From Albidovulum denitrificans (GTDB lineage: Bacteria > Pseudomonadota > Alphaproteobacteria > Rhodobacterales > Rhodobacteraceae), in assembly GCF_002973535.1 (NCBI RefSeq), contig NZ_PVEP01000001.1:372001-436000 (forward strand): DNA of 64,000 nucleotides, written 5' to 3'. A program made the position numbers and the translations under genes. Of the stretch, positions 51,947 to 60,621 are shown in pieces; the first letter of the stretch is position 1; each line of letters opens with the position of its first letter. The notes beneath the pieces are model-generated. The model ran no database searches. It was not told where the DNA came from and was given only the letters and a program-made list of their open reading frames with translations.

Positions 51947-53962
51947 TCAGCCAGCCCGGTCGCCAAGGTGGCGGCCGTATTTGACCAGTTCATCCCAAAG
52001 CGCGGCCGGGGTCCAGAAATCGTCGCCCCCGGCGGCAAAACGGCGAAGCTCGCTCCGCACCGCCAGCGGCCCCGCCTGATCGGCGGCGCAGATCGGCCCG
52101 CCGCGCCAGCGCGGGAATCCGATCCCGGCAATGGCGACCGCGTCGATGTCCGACGGCCGCGCAACCTCGCCCGCCTCGACCAGCCGGGCGCCCGCATTGG
52201 CCAGCGCGGCCAGCGCGCGGGTCTGGATCTCCTTCATCCCCACGGGCCGGGCGACGATCCCCTGCGCCTCGCGCGCGGCTGCGATCAGCGCCAGAACCTC
52301 GTCATCCTCGTGGCCCATGCGCTGCCCGGCGCCGTAGCTGTAAACGCCCTTGCCCTCCGCATGACCCGTCCGGCCCGCCGCGACCAGCACCGCCCCCAGC
52401 CAGCCTTTCGGGTCAAGCCCCGCCAGATCGGCCTGCTGATAGGGGCCGCGCGCAAACCCCCAGGCGGCAAGCGCCCGGTCCACGTCATAGGGGCTGGCGC
52501 CCGCCGCGACGGCGCTGTCGGCCGCCGTGATCAGCGCCCCCATCAGCGCCGCGCCAATCGCGCCGCCGCCGGGAACCGCGACCGCCATCCGGCCAAGCTT
52601 GCGCAGGAAGGCAAGCCCCGTCGCGATGGCCTCGGCCGCCGTCTCAGGCCCGCCGACCACCTCTGCCAGCCGCCCGCCCTCAGCCGCCATCCTCAGGCCG
52701 ATGACCGCGCCGGGATGGGCCGAGGCCCCGGCCAGCGCGCCGATCTCACCGCCCGCAAGAAGCACGGCGCGCACCGCCTCGGGCCGGATCACCCGGTCAA
52801 GCGCCGCCAGAAGCCGCCCGACCTCGACCGCGCCATCGGCATCCTCGATCAGCACCAGATCGCAGCGCTCCAGCTCCCGCAGGTCGACCGATCCGTCGAT
52901 CCGCGCCCATTCCTCTTCGCGCGCGGCAGGCGTCAGGCGGCCGCTTTCGACCGCCCGGTCATGCAGGATCGCGACCTCGGACATGGCGTCGGCCAGTGTC
53001 TCGCTGTCGCCCTCGATCATCGTGACCCGCATCCCCGCCGACAAAAGCCCGGCGGCAAGGGGGGCGGCGCCTGCGCCGGTGCCGACCAGCCCGATCTCGG
53101 CCAGCGCGCGCGGCGCGGCCCCGCCGGGCGCATGGGCGGCGCGAAGTTCGGCCAGGAAGGCGTGGCGCAGCCCGACCGATTCCGGCGTCGCGGCCAGTTC
53201 GGCGAAGGCGGTCGCCTCGAAGACATGGCCCTCGGCCTCGGGCAGAAGCAGCGCCGCCTCGACGCAGTCGATGATCCTGACCGGCGCGGGCAGACGCGCG
53301 CGGCCAAGGCCCGACCGCGCCGCCTCGATCGCCGAAAGCCATTCGCCCGGCTCGGGCCGGGCCGCGCGTTCCTCCCATGTCGGCAGCGGCGCGGTGCCGT
53401 CGATATGCGCCTCGGCCAGCCGGGTGGCCATCGCGTCCAGATCGCCCTCGATCACCGCATCGACAAGACCCATCGCCTCGGCCCGCTCTGCGTTGACGGG
53501 CAGCCCGCTCAGCATCATCCCCAAGGCCGCCTTCGCGCCGATCAGACGCGGCAGGCGCTGGGTGCCGCCCGCGCCGGGCAGAAGGCCAAGCGAGACGTCG
53601 GGAAAGCCCAGTTGCGTCCCCGGCGCGGCGATCCGCAGCCGGGCGCAAAGCGCCAGTTCCAGCGCCCCGCCAAGGACCGAGCCATGCAGCGCCGCGATCA
53701 CCGGCGTCTCCAGCCCCGCAAGCTTCGCACAAAGCGCAGGCAACGGCGACGGCGCCGTGTCAAGGTCGCGGACATCGGCGCCCGCAGACCAGACCCGGCC
53801 CGCGCCGCGCAGGACGATGACCTTGATCTCCCGGTCGGCTGCGGCGCGTTCGACCGCATCGGCCAGCCCCGCGCAGACCCCGTGGGACAGCGCGTTGACC
53901 GGCGGATTGTCGATGGTGATCCAGCCTATTCCCGCCTCGGCCCGCAGCGACACAGGTTCCAT
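51947..53962 (-). CDS. FadJ/FadB-like bifunctional protein with altered active sites
   Basis: This 671-residue protein has the layout of the fatty-acid oxidation multienzyme. An N-terminal enoyl-CoA hydratase domain covers residues 1-190, a Rossmann domain begins near 287 and 3-hydroxyacyl-CoA dehydrogenase C-terminal domains follow. The hydratase keeps Glu102 in GGALELAL, but the second catalytic Glu is Asp122 (GFPDVSLG). In the dehydrogenase part the catalytic His of the HFFNP motif is Arg424 (GLRMAAE), and the Asn of PGFFVNR is Ile469 (PGGGAIG). The NAD loop GTGAGA is also unusual. It is probably not a full beta-oxidation enzyme; a hydratase-like or scaffold role is possible. Confidence 0.78.
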   Translation of the reverse strand: MEPVSLRAEAGIGWITIDNPPVNALSHGVCAGLADAVERAAADREIKVIVLRGAGRVWSAGADVRDLDTAPSPLPALCAKLAGLETPVIAALHGSVLGGALELALCARLRIAAPGTQLGFPDVSLGLLPGAGGTQRLPRLIGAKAALGMMLSGLPVNAERAEAMGLVDAVIEGDLDAMATRLAEAHIDGTAPLPTWEERAARPEPGEWLSAIEAARSGLGRARLPAPVRIIDCVEAALLLPEAEGHVFEATAFAELAATPESVGLRHAFLAELRAAHAPGGAAPRALAEIGLVGTGAGAAPLAAGLLSAGMRVTMIEGDSETLADAMSEVAILHDRAVESGRLTPAAREEEWARIDGSVDLRELERCDLVLIEDADGAVEVGRLLAALDRVIRPEAVRAVLLAGGEIGALAGASAHPGAVIGLRMAAEGGRLAEVVGGPETAAEAIATGLAFLRKLGRMAVAVPGGGAIGAALMGALITAADSAVAAGASPYDVDRALAAWGFARGPYQQADLAGLDPKGWLGAVLVAAGRTGHAEGKGVYSYGAGQRMGHEDDEVLALIAAAREAQGIVARPVGMKEIQTRALAALANAGARLVEAGEVARPSDIDAVAIAGIGFPRWRGGPICAADQAGPLAVRSELRRFAAGGDDFWTPAALWDELVKYGRHLGDRAG

Positions 53963-54043
53963 TCCGCCCCTCCGTTCGGCGTTTTGACCCAGTCTAGAGG
54001 ACGGCGGCGCGATGGCAATGCCCCCGCCCCACCGGCGGTCGCG

Positions 54044-54361
54044 TCAAAGCGCGTGTTCGGCGCAAAACGGCGTCGCGGGGATCAGGTCCAGCCGCTCTTC
54101 CGAAATCTTCTCGCCGCAGGTGACGCAATAGCCGTATTCGCCCTCTTCGATCCTGACCAGCGCGGCCTCGATCATGCGCAATTCGGTCTGCGCCGACTGG
54201 CCCAGATCCTCAAGCACCTCGTCGCCCTCGCGCTCGGTCGCCATCTCTTCCCAGTCCTTGGCGTCATGGCTGTCCAGCTCCGCGCCGATCCCGGCGATAC
54301 GGCGCTGAAGGAAGTCCCGGCGCGCCTCAAGCTCAGCCTTGCGTTTCGCGGTCGATGTCAT
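54044..54361 (-). CDS. TraR/DksA-family zinc-finger protein
   Basis: This 105-residue protein has a coiled-coil N-terminal half (about residues 5-70) and a C-terminal zinc knuckle with Cys79, Cys82, Cys100 and His103, instead of four cysteines. It may bind RNA polymerase through the secondary channel, as DksA does. The acidic tip residues of classical DksA (DxxDxA) are not obvious; the coil has EDLGQSAQTE instead, so its activity may differ. The start is preceded by GAGGAG. Confidence 0.85.
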   Translation of the reverse strand: MTSTAKRKAELEARRDFLQRRIAGIGAELDSHDAKDWEEMATEREGDEVLEDLGQSAQTELRMIEAALVRIEEGEYGYCVTCGEKISEERLDLIPATPFCAEHAL

Positions 54362-54543
54362 GCACGTCTCCTCACATCTTTGCACCGTTTTACCGAGGCT
54401 GGAGCCTTGCGGGCCTTGATGCAAGTCAATCCTCTCGGGGGCGTGGCGCGGGCCGAGTTAACCGTTGCGCGGCAGGGGTGCGGCGGCTAGGTCTGTCGCA
54501 GCGCAACAGGCGGCCCCGGCGGGGGCCGGGAACGGGGGTAAGA

Positions 54544-54969
54544 ATGCCCATCGAATGGATTTATGGCGCGGCGGGCGGGCTTCTGATCGGCTGCGCCGCC
54601 GCGATGTTTCTTCTGGTCAACGGCCGCATCATGGGCGCCTCGGGCATCCTTGGCGATCTGGTCGACGGCACGGCGGGCCGGGCGGCGGGGGAAAAGCTTG
54701 CCTTCATCGCCGGGCTGGTGGCGGTTCCCGCAGTTCTGGCCGGGCCGCTGGGGCGCGACGTGACCCATGCGACCGGCGATCTGGCGGTCCTGATCCTGGC
54801 CGGGCTGGCGGTGGGCATCGGCACGCGGCTTGCCAATGGCTGCACCTCCGGCCACGGCGTCTGCGGCATCCCGCGCCTTGCCCCGCGCGGGGTCGCGGCG
54901 ACACTGATCTATATCGCGGCGGGCGGGGCGACGGTGCTTGTCACCCGGCATCTTCTGGGGATCGGCTAG
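54544..54969 (+). CDS. YeeE/YedE-family sulfur-transport protein, first half
   Basis: This 141-residue membrane protein of the YeeE/YedE (sulf_transp) family has four hydrophobic helices. The hallmark motif GTRLANGCTSGHGVCG holds the cysteine implicated in thiosulfate or other sulfur transport. The ATG at 54544 follows an AGGTC/AGA-rich region and a long GC-rich leader. It is one base from the next gene, and the two halves presumably act together as one transporter. Confidence 0.85.
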   Translation: MPIEWIYGAAGGLLIGCAAAMFLLVNGRIMGASGILGDLVDGTAGRAAGEKLAFIAGLVAVPAVLAGPLGRDVTHATGDLAVLILAGLAVGIGTRLANGCTSGHGVCGIPRLAPRGVAATLIYIAAGGATVLVTRHLLGIG

Positions 54970-54970
54970 G

Positions 54971-55402
54971 ATGGCGCGGCTTGTCTTCGCGGCCCTCTCG
55001 GGCGGGCTTTTCGGCTTTGGCCTGCTTCTGTCGGGCATGACCGACACGCGCCGGGTGATCGGCTGGCTTGACCTTTTCGGCGGCTGGGACCCGACGCTGG
55101 CCTTCGTCATGGGCGGCGCGATGATCCCGGTGGCGATGGCCTGGGCCGTCGCGCGGCGGCGGCGGGTGGCGTTTCTCGGGTCCCCCCTGCCAGCGCGCCC
55201 TGAACAACGCATCACGCCATCCCTCGCCGCCGGTTCGGCGCTTTTCGGGATCGGCTGGGGCCTTGCCGGGTTCTGCCCCGGCCCCGCCATGGCCTCGATC
55301 AGCTTCGGCGGCGTGGCGGGCCTTGTGTTTCTTCTTGCGATGGTCGCGGGCATGTTTATCACAGGCCCCATGCGCGCCCGCCTCGCCCCGCTTTCCAGTT
55401 GA
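54971..55402 (+). CDS. YeeE/YedE-family sulfur-transport protein, second half
   Basis: This 143-residue membrane protein, the partner of the preceding gene, also has about four helices. Its motif GIGWGLAGFCPGPAM contains the second conserved cysteine of the family. In this arrangement the full-length transporter is split into two genes, as in PmpA/PmpB of other proteobacteria. A DUF442 gene follows after 10 bases, so the three form an operon. Confidence 0.85.
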   Translation: MARLVFAALSGGLFGFGLLLSGMTDTRRVIGWLDLFGGWDPTLAFVMGGAMIPVAMAWAVARRRRVAFLGSPLPARPEQRITPSLAAGSALFGIGWGLAGFCPGPAMASISFGGVAGLVFLLAMVAGMFITGPMRARLAPLSS

Positions 55403-55412
55403 GGAGCCTTCG

Positions 55413-55844
55413 ATGGACATCCGTCGCCTGACCGAAACCTACGCCGTCTCACCCCAGATCACGCCCGAGGATGTGGCGGCGATCAAGGCGGCGGGCTTTA
55501 CCACGATCATCAACAACCGCCCCGACGGTGAGATCCCGGTCGAGGTGCAGACCGACGCGGTGGGCCAGGCCGTCGCGGCGGCGGGCCTGCACTATGTCGT
55601 GAACCCGGTGATCGGCGGCGCGATCACGATGGAGAATGTGACGGCGCAGCGCGCGGCACTCGATGCCGCGGCCGGGCCGGTCTTTGCCTATTGCGCCTCG
55701 GGCAACCGCTGCTCGATCGTCTGGGCGCTGAGCCAGGCGGGTCGGCGCCCGACCGATCAGCTGATCGCGACGGCGGCGCGGTTCGGCTACAACCTCGAAC
55801 CCTTCCGGCCGCAGATCGACGGGCTGGCGCGAACGGCGGGCTGA
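55413..55844 (+). CDS. DUF442 phosphatase-like/sulfur-transferase protein
   Basis: This 143-residue protein resembles the N-terminal domain of the beta-lactamase hydrolase-like proteins (Blh). Its Cys94-Ala-Ser-Gly-Asn-Arg99 segment is the compressed phosphatase-like loop of DUF442, related to PTP and rhodanese folds. Linked to YeeE-type sulfur transport, it may work in sulfide or polysulfide detoxification. No rhodanese or BigR-type regulator is adjacent. The start ATG has AGGAG upstream. A GC-rich 36-bp near-duplication lies at its 3' end. Confidence 0.78.
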   Translation: MDIRRLTETYAVSPQITPEDVAAIKAAGFTTIINNRPDGEIPVEVQTDAVGQAVAAAGLHYVVNPVIGGAITMENVTAQRAALDAAAGPVFAYCASGNRCSIVWALSQAGRRPTDQLIATAARFGYNLEPFRPQIDGLARTAG

Positions 55845-55885
55845 GGTCCGCGCCCCGGTCCGAACACTCCGGCGGGCTGAGGTCC
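55834..55885 (+). repeat. Short direct duplication at gene 3' end
   Basis: The 16-bp word CGGCGGGCTGAGGTCC occurs at 55834-55849, spanning the stop codon of the DUF442 gene, and again at 55870-55885, with a 36-bp period. The sequences between are similar (CGCGCCCCGGTCC versus ACTCCCCGGCCC). The rest of the gap to 56125 is GC-rich with no recognisable signal. Confidence 0.65.
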
Positions 55886-56125
55886 ACTCCCCGGCCCGGT
55901 CACCCGGCAAGCACCATCCGATTCTGTGGGCCAATCCTTTTGCGGCCGCTGCCCGCTGCGGTCACCCCTCCGGTCCCCGCGGCCCGCGTTACCTGATCCC
56001 GTCGCACCCGTCCCGGCCGACCGTCAGGTCGGTCCCCCGGTTCGCGTCCTCTCTGCCAATCCGGCCGCCCGATGCGCGCGCCGGTTTCGGGCGAAGCCCC
56101 TTGCGCCATCTCCCCGTCCCGCCAG

Positions 56126-57124
56126 CTATCCCGCCGCGACCGCCCCGGCGGGGGCGGGTTTATCCTCTGCCTCCTCATCCTCTGTCTCCACCGCCTTGGC
56201 GCGGGCCAGCGCGAAATCGCCCTGCGCGACGATGCTGCTGACCTCCCCGCCGCTGAGGCGCAGCGCGAGGTAGCCACGATACTGGCCAAGCTTGGCGTGG
56301 CTCAGGAACCGTCCGCCCTTGCCTTCCACCCGCACCCGCGCCAGCGCATCGCTTGGCAGCCGGATCAATGCGCCCGGCGCCAGTGCCAGAACCTCGGACA
56401 AGGGCCGTTCGACGCGCGCCAGAACCGCGCCGATCTCCGCCGTGCCGCCCAGAACGGCGGCCTGCAAATCCGCCTCCCACGCGGCGGCATGGGTGGCCGC
56501 GACATGGGCCGCACCGGGGCCGGTCTGGCGCGCCGCCGGTTCCGGCATGGCAAGAAACAGCGTCCCTTCCCGCGCGCCGCCGGAGCCAAGCGTCAGCACC
56601 GCCCGGATGATCCGGTAGCGCTGATCGTCCAGGAGAAGCGCCAGCAGGCGCGGGTCGTCGATGGTGGAGCTGTAGCGATACTCCGCCTCCCACTCGTTCC
56701 AGCCGTCGCCCTCCTCGACCATCGCGTCGGTTTCCCGCAGCACCCGTTCGATCCACGGCACGCAAAGGACCGCATCGGTCCGGGTCGGGCGCCGCACGGC
56801 GGGGTCGGCGGCCGACAGCCGCCCGGTCGTCTGCATCTCGATCACCGCGGCGACAAGGCCGGGCGACAGGACGGCAAGCCCCAACCGCCCGTCCGGCGCC
56901 TCGATCAGCGCCATCAGCGCCCGCTCCTCCAGCCGTTCGGGCAGATCGGCGAGCGTGGCGGCGCCGAGATCAAGCTGGCCCAGCGTGACGGGCAGCCCCA
57001 GCTCCGTCTCCGCCGCCCGCGCGATGGCGGTGCCGAGAACGCGCAACGCAGGCTCCGGCGCCCCCGGCCGGCCGTCGCCGCGCGCCATCCGGCGCAGGAT
57101 TTCCGTTTCAGCCGCCTCTGCCAT
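56126..57124 (-). CDS. FliM/FliN (SpoA-domain) family protein, divergent
   Basis: This 332-residue protein carries a SpoA-like C-terminal domain (about residues 245-310), the block LSEVLALAPGALIRLPSDAL followed by VRVEGKGGRFLSHAKLGQYRG. This is typical of FliM/FliN rotor proteins. The middle part resembles FliM only distantly, and the N-terminal CheY-binding EIDALL motif is missing. The C-terminal tail is acidic and Ala-rich. No flagellar genes lie nearby; instead it follows the symporter-kinase gene after 75 bp. It may be a C-ring subunit variant or a protein recruited to another complex. Confidence 0.72.
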   Translation of the reverse strand: MAEAAETEILRRMARGDGRPGAPEPALRVLGTAIARAAETELGLPVTLGQLDLGAATLADLPERLEERALMALIEAPDGRLGLAVLSPGLVAAVIEMQTTGRLSAADPAVRRPTRTDAVLCVPWIERVLRETDAMVEEGDGWNEWEAEYRYSSTIDDPRLLALLLDDQRYRIIRAVLTLGSGGAREGTLFLAMPEPAARQTGPGAAHVAATHAAAWEADLQAAVLGGTAEIGAVLARVERPLSEVLALAPGALIRLPSDALARVRVEGKGGRFLSHAKLGQYRGYLALRLSGGEVSSIVAQGDFALARAKAVETEDEEAEDKPAPAGAVAAG

Positions 57125-57199
57125 CGCTCCGTCCGGGCCACATGCCCCGCCTTTCGCCGACCATGCCCCGCGAAGGGTTATGAAAGCGTTGACGCAGAC

Positions 57200-59899
57200 C
57201 TATCCTTCGGCCTCTTTCCGGCTTTCGGGCCGCGACGGCAGCGCCACGCGAAACGCCGCCCCGCCCTGCCCCGGCAGATAGCTGATCGTGCCGCCGAGAT
57301 TGACCATGATCTCGCGGCAGATCGCAAGGCCAAGCCCCGCCCCGCCCGCGCGCTGGGTATCGGTCAGGCGGGCGAATTTCTCGAAGATCAGCCGTTGCGC
57401 GGTCTTCGGGATACCGCTGCCATTGTCGATGAAATCGACCGTGATCCGCCCGCCGCGCTTGCGCACAAGGATCGTCAGTTCCGGCCGCTCCGCATCGCAA
57501 TATTTCCGCGCGTTGGAGATGAGGTTGATGAACACCTGCACCAGCCGGTCGGTATCGGTGATGATCGGGATATGTTCGGTCGGCAGGTCGCGGTGATAGG
57601 TAAAGGTCCGCTCCGGCCGCGTGTTCGAGGCCGCCTGAACCGCGCGATCCAGAAGGTCATGCAGGTTCGCGACCTTGATGTTCAACTGAACCTTGCGGTT
57701 TTCCAGCACGCTGAGGTCGAGAAGATCGTCCAGCAGCCGCGTCAGGCGGATCGTCTCCTCATGGATGATCTCGGCGTATTTCTGCTGCATCTCGCCCGGC
57801 AGGTCGGGGTCCATCAGGATCTCCGAAAACGCGCGGATAGAGGTCATAGGAGTGCGCAATTCGTGGCTGATCTGGCTGAGAAAGGCATCCTTCTGCACCG
57901 ACAGGTCGCGCAGCTTCTCATTCGCCTCGGACAGTTGCCGGGCGGTGCGGGCGACCTCTTCGGACTTCGCCTCAAGCTGGGCGGAATATTCAAGGATCTG
58001 CTGCGCTTCCGAGGCCACCGCCATCAGGTCCTGCGCCGACACCGCCGCACCGACGGCGAATTGCGCGATCATCGCATGGGCCGTGGCCGCGCCGACGGCG
58101 CCTGCCAAACGCCGCTCCAGCTTGTCGATGAAATCGGGTGTGGTTTCGGGCAGGAAATCGGCCTTGCCCTGTGCCGCCGCCTCGGCCTGAAAGAACTCCT
58201 GCGCCTCGGCGGCGCCAAGGATGCCTTGCGCCATGATCAGCAGGTCCTCTGCCTCGGCCCCGCCCCGCGACCAGCCGCGCGGTCCCGGCCCGTGGTCATA
58301 GACATTCACGAAGGCAAGGCCCTGCATCCGCTCCAGCGGATTGGGGAAGCTCAGCAGAGAGACGAAGACGAAGGTGAAGGTGTTCAGCGACAGCGACCAG
58401 AAGACGGCATGCAAAAGCGGGTCCAGCCCCTCGATCCCGAAAAGCGCCTGCGGGCGGAGCCAGCCAAAACCGAACGGCCCCCGGTCCAGCAGCGCGCCCG
58501 AGAGCAGCCCCCCCGGCCCGAAGGAGGGCAGGTAAAGCGTATAGATCCAGACGACGAAGCCGACCGTCAGACCCAGCGCCGCGCCGCGCCCGGTTGCCCC
58601 GCGCCAGAAGATGCCGCCCAGCATCACCGGCAGGATCTGCGCCACCCCGGCGAAGGAGATCAGGCCGATGGCCGCCAGCGCCGCCGACCCGCCCGACAGC
58701 GAGTAATAGGCATAGCCAAGCGCGAGGATACCGGCGATCGACAGCCGCCGCGACATCAGGACAAGGCCGCGCACATCGCCCGGCGCCCGCGCCCCGCCCT
58801 GGCGCAGCGACAGCCAAAGCGGCGTGACCACATGGTTCGACACCATCGTCGCCAGCGCGATCGCCGCCACGATCACCATCGAGGTGGCCGAGGAAAACCC
58901 GCCCAGAAATGCCAGCGTCGCCAGCTTCTCCTGCCCCGCCGCAAGGGGCAGCGTTAGGACGAACAGGTCCGGGTTCGACCCTTCCGGCAGGACCGACAGG
59001 CCGATCACCGCAATCGGCACGACAAAAAGGCTCATCAACATCAGGTAAAGCGGAAAGGCCCAGGAGGCGGTGGCAAGGTGGCGTTCGTCCGCATTCTCGA
59101 CCACCATCACCTGAAACATCCGTGGCAGGGTCAGGACCGCCGCCCCGGCCAGGAAGGTCAGCCCGATCCAGCGCCCCGGCTGCAAGGGCCAGTCGGCGAT
59201 AGGCGAGGCCGCGATCCGCGCCGCGACATCGCCGATCCCGTCGGCCACGCCCCAGACGGCATAGACACCGACGATCAGCAGCGCGAGCAGCTTCACCACC
59301 GCCTCGACCGCGATGGCCATGACGACGCCGTGGTGGCGTTCGTTGGCGTCAAGGTTGCGGGTGCCGAAGAGGATGGTGAAGACGGCAAGCCCGCCAGCCA
59401 CCCACAGCGCGGTGCCGTTGCCTTCCGGCAACGCCCAGCCCTCCGGCGCGCCCGAGGCGAAGACCCCGAAGCTCAGCGTCACGGATTGCAGTTGCAGCGC
59501 GATATAGGGCGTCGCCGCCACGACCGCGATCACCGTCACGACCACGCCCAAGAGGTTCGACTTGCCGAAGCGTGACGAAATCAGGTCGGCGATCGAGGTC
59601 ACCCGCTGCGCCCGCCCGATGCGGACCAGCTTGCGCAGCACCACCCACCAGCCGATGAAGACGATGGTCGGGCCAAGGTAGATGGTGGCAAACTCCAGCC
59701 CCGAGCGCGCCGCGTAGCCCACCGCGCCGTAAAACGTCCAGGCCGTGCAATAGATCGAGAGCGACAGCGTATAGACCATCGGCGAACGCAGCCAGCCGAC
59801 CCGGCCCAGCCGCGCCCGCCGCTCGGCCGCGAAGGCGATGACGAACAGAAGGATCACATAGATCAGGCAGACCGCGACGAGGATGTTGAAGGGGATCAT
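57200..59899 (-). CDS. Sodium:solute symporter-histidine kinase fusion
   Basis: This 899-residue sensor has an N-terminal SSF/PutP-like transporter domain with about 13 helices (residues 1-520), a linker and a predicted coiled coil (about 625-670). A HisKA domain with His679 in SQISHELRTPMTSIRAF follows. The HATPase domain holds NLISNARKYC, DNGSGIP and GLGLAI boxes. This resembles CbrA-type carbon/nitrogen sensors, but with no PAS domain visible. It is translationally coupled by 4 bp to the small membrane protein upstream. The response partner is probably the receiver protein encoded just before it. The solute is unknown. Confidence 0.88.
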   Translation of the reverse strand: MIPFNILVAVCLIYVILLFVIAFAAERRARLGRVGWLRSPMVYTLSLSIYCTAWTFYGAVGYAARSGLEFATIYLGPTIVFIGWWVVLRKLVRIGRAQRVTSIADLISSRFGKSNLLGVVVTVIAVVAATPYIALQLQSVTLSFGVFASGAPEGWALPEGNGTALWVAGGLAVFTILFGTRNLDANERHHGVVMAIAVEAVVKLLALLIVGVYAVWGVADGIGDVAARIAASPIADWPLQPGRWIGLTFLAGAAVLTLPRMFQVMVVENADERHLATASWAFPLYLMLMSLFVVPIAVIGLSVLPEGSNPDLFVLTLPLAAGQEKLATLAFLGGFSSATSMVIVAAIALATMVSNHVVTPLWLSLRQGGARAPGDVRGLVLMSRRLSIAGILALGYAYYSLSGGSAALAAIGLISFAGVAQILPVMLGGIFWRGATGRGAALGLTVGFVVWIYTLYLPSFGPGGLLSGALLDRGPFGFGWLRPQALFGIEGLDPLLHAVFWSLSLNTFTFVFVSLLSFPNPLERMQGLAFVNVYDHGPGPRGWSRGGAEAEDLLIMAQGILGAAEAQEFFQAEAAAQGKADFLPETTPDFIDKLERRLAGAVGAATAHAMIAQFAVGAAVSAQDLMAVASEAQQILEYSAQLEAKSEEVARTARQLSEANEKLRDLSVQKDAFLSQISHELRTPMTSIRAFSEILMDPDLPGEMQQKYAEIIHEETIRLTRLLDDLLDLSVLENRKVQLNIKVANLHDLLDRAVQAASNTRPERTFTYHRDLPTEHIPIITDTDRLVQVFINLISNARKYCDAERPELTILVRKRGGRITVDFIDNGSGIPKTAQRLIFEKFARLTDTQRAGGAGLGLAICREIMVNLGGTISYLPGQGGAAFRVALPSRPESRKEAEG

Positions 59900-60174
59900 C
59901 CGGCCTCATCCCGATCGTCCGGCCCGCCTTCGTCCGGTTCGGTCATGACGATCCGCGCCAGCACCCGCGCGGCGATGACCAGCACCGTCCAGGCGCCGAA
60001 CAGGTAGACGACGCCATGCACCGTGTCGGGTTCCGGCGTGAGGCGCGGCTGCCAGAGGATCGGCAGCAGGAAAAGGAAGATCCCCAGAAGCGGCAAAAGC
60101 CGCGCCGCATCCATCATCCGCCGCCGCCGATAGGTCTTGCGCGCAAGGAAGGGGGGCTGGCGCGGCGATCTCAT
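59896..60174 (-). CDS. Small two-helix membrane protein coupled to kinase
   Basis: This 92-residue protein has two hydrophobic helices (LLPLLGIFLFLLPILW and a second near residue 52-70) with a basic N-terminus and an acidic C-terminus. Its stop overlaps the kinase start by 4 bp, and its start overlaps the receiver-gene stop by 4 bp. The position mirrors the small cbrX frame upstream of cbrA in Pseudomonas, where translation is coupled. Its role could be translational coupling or assistance to the sensor. Confidence 0.7.
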   Translation of the reverse strand: MRSPRQPPFLARKTYRRRRMMDAARLLPLLGIFLFLLPILWQPRLTPEPDTVHGVVYLFGAWTVLVIAARVLARIVMTEPDEGGPDDRDEAG

Positions 60175-60539
60175 TCCGCCGCCTCGCCGCGCCCGGCGAT
60201 GGCATTGACGGCCGAGACGACATCGGCATTGGCAAAGGGCTTGGCCATGACCCGCGTCGCGCCCTCTGGCCCGTGCTGGACGCCGCGCGCGGTCAGGACA
60301 AGGACCGGCAGCGCCGCAAGGGCCGGATCGCGGCGCAGGTCTTGCAGGATCTCATATCCCGACCGGCCCGGCAGCATCACGTCAAGGACCAGCACATCCG
60401 GCCCGACCTGACGGATCACCTCCATCGCGTCGCCGCCGTCGCCGTGGTGGCGCACCTCCCAGCCGTCGCGCGCCAGCACATAGCGGATCGCCTCGGCGAT
60501 ATGCGGTTCGTCCTCGATCAAGAGAACCTGTCTCCCCAT
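60171..60539 (-). CDS. Single-domain response regulator (CheY-like)
   Basis: This 122-residue receiver protein without an output domain has acidic Asp10/Glu11, the phosphoacceptor Asp53 in LVLDVMLPG, Thr83 in VLTARG and Lys100 in AKPF. It lies in an overlapping operon with the small membrane protein and the symporter-kinase. It is the best candidate partner of that kinase, though a direct DNA target cannot be assigned. Signal output probably passes by protein contact. Confidence 0.9.
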   Translation of the reverse strand: MGRQVLLIEDEPHIAEAIRYVLARDGWEVRHHGDGGDAMEVIRQVGPDVLVLDVMLPGRSGYEILQDLRRDPALAALPVLVLTARGVQHGPEGATRVMAKPFANADVVSAVNAIAGRGEAAE

Positions 60540-60621
60540 GCGGCTCCTCTCCCCAAAGCCTGCGCAGGATCACTATCACCGATTGGTGAGGCGGCGTCAA
60601 AAACGAAACCGGGGTGCGACG

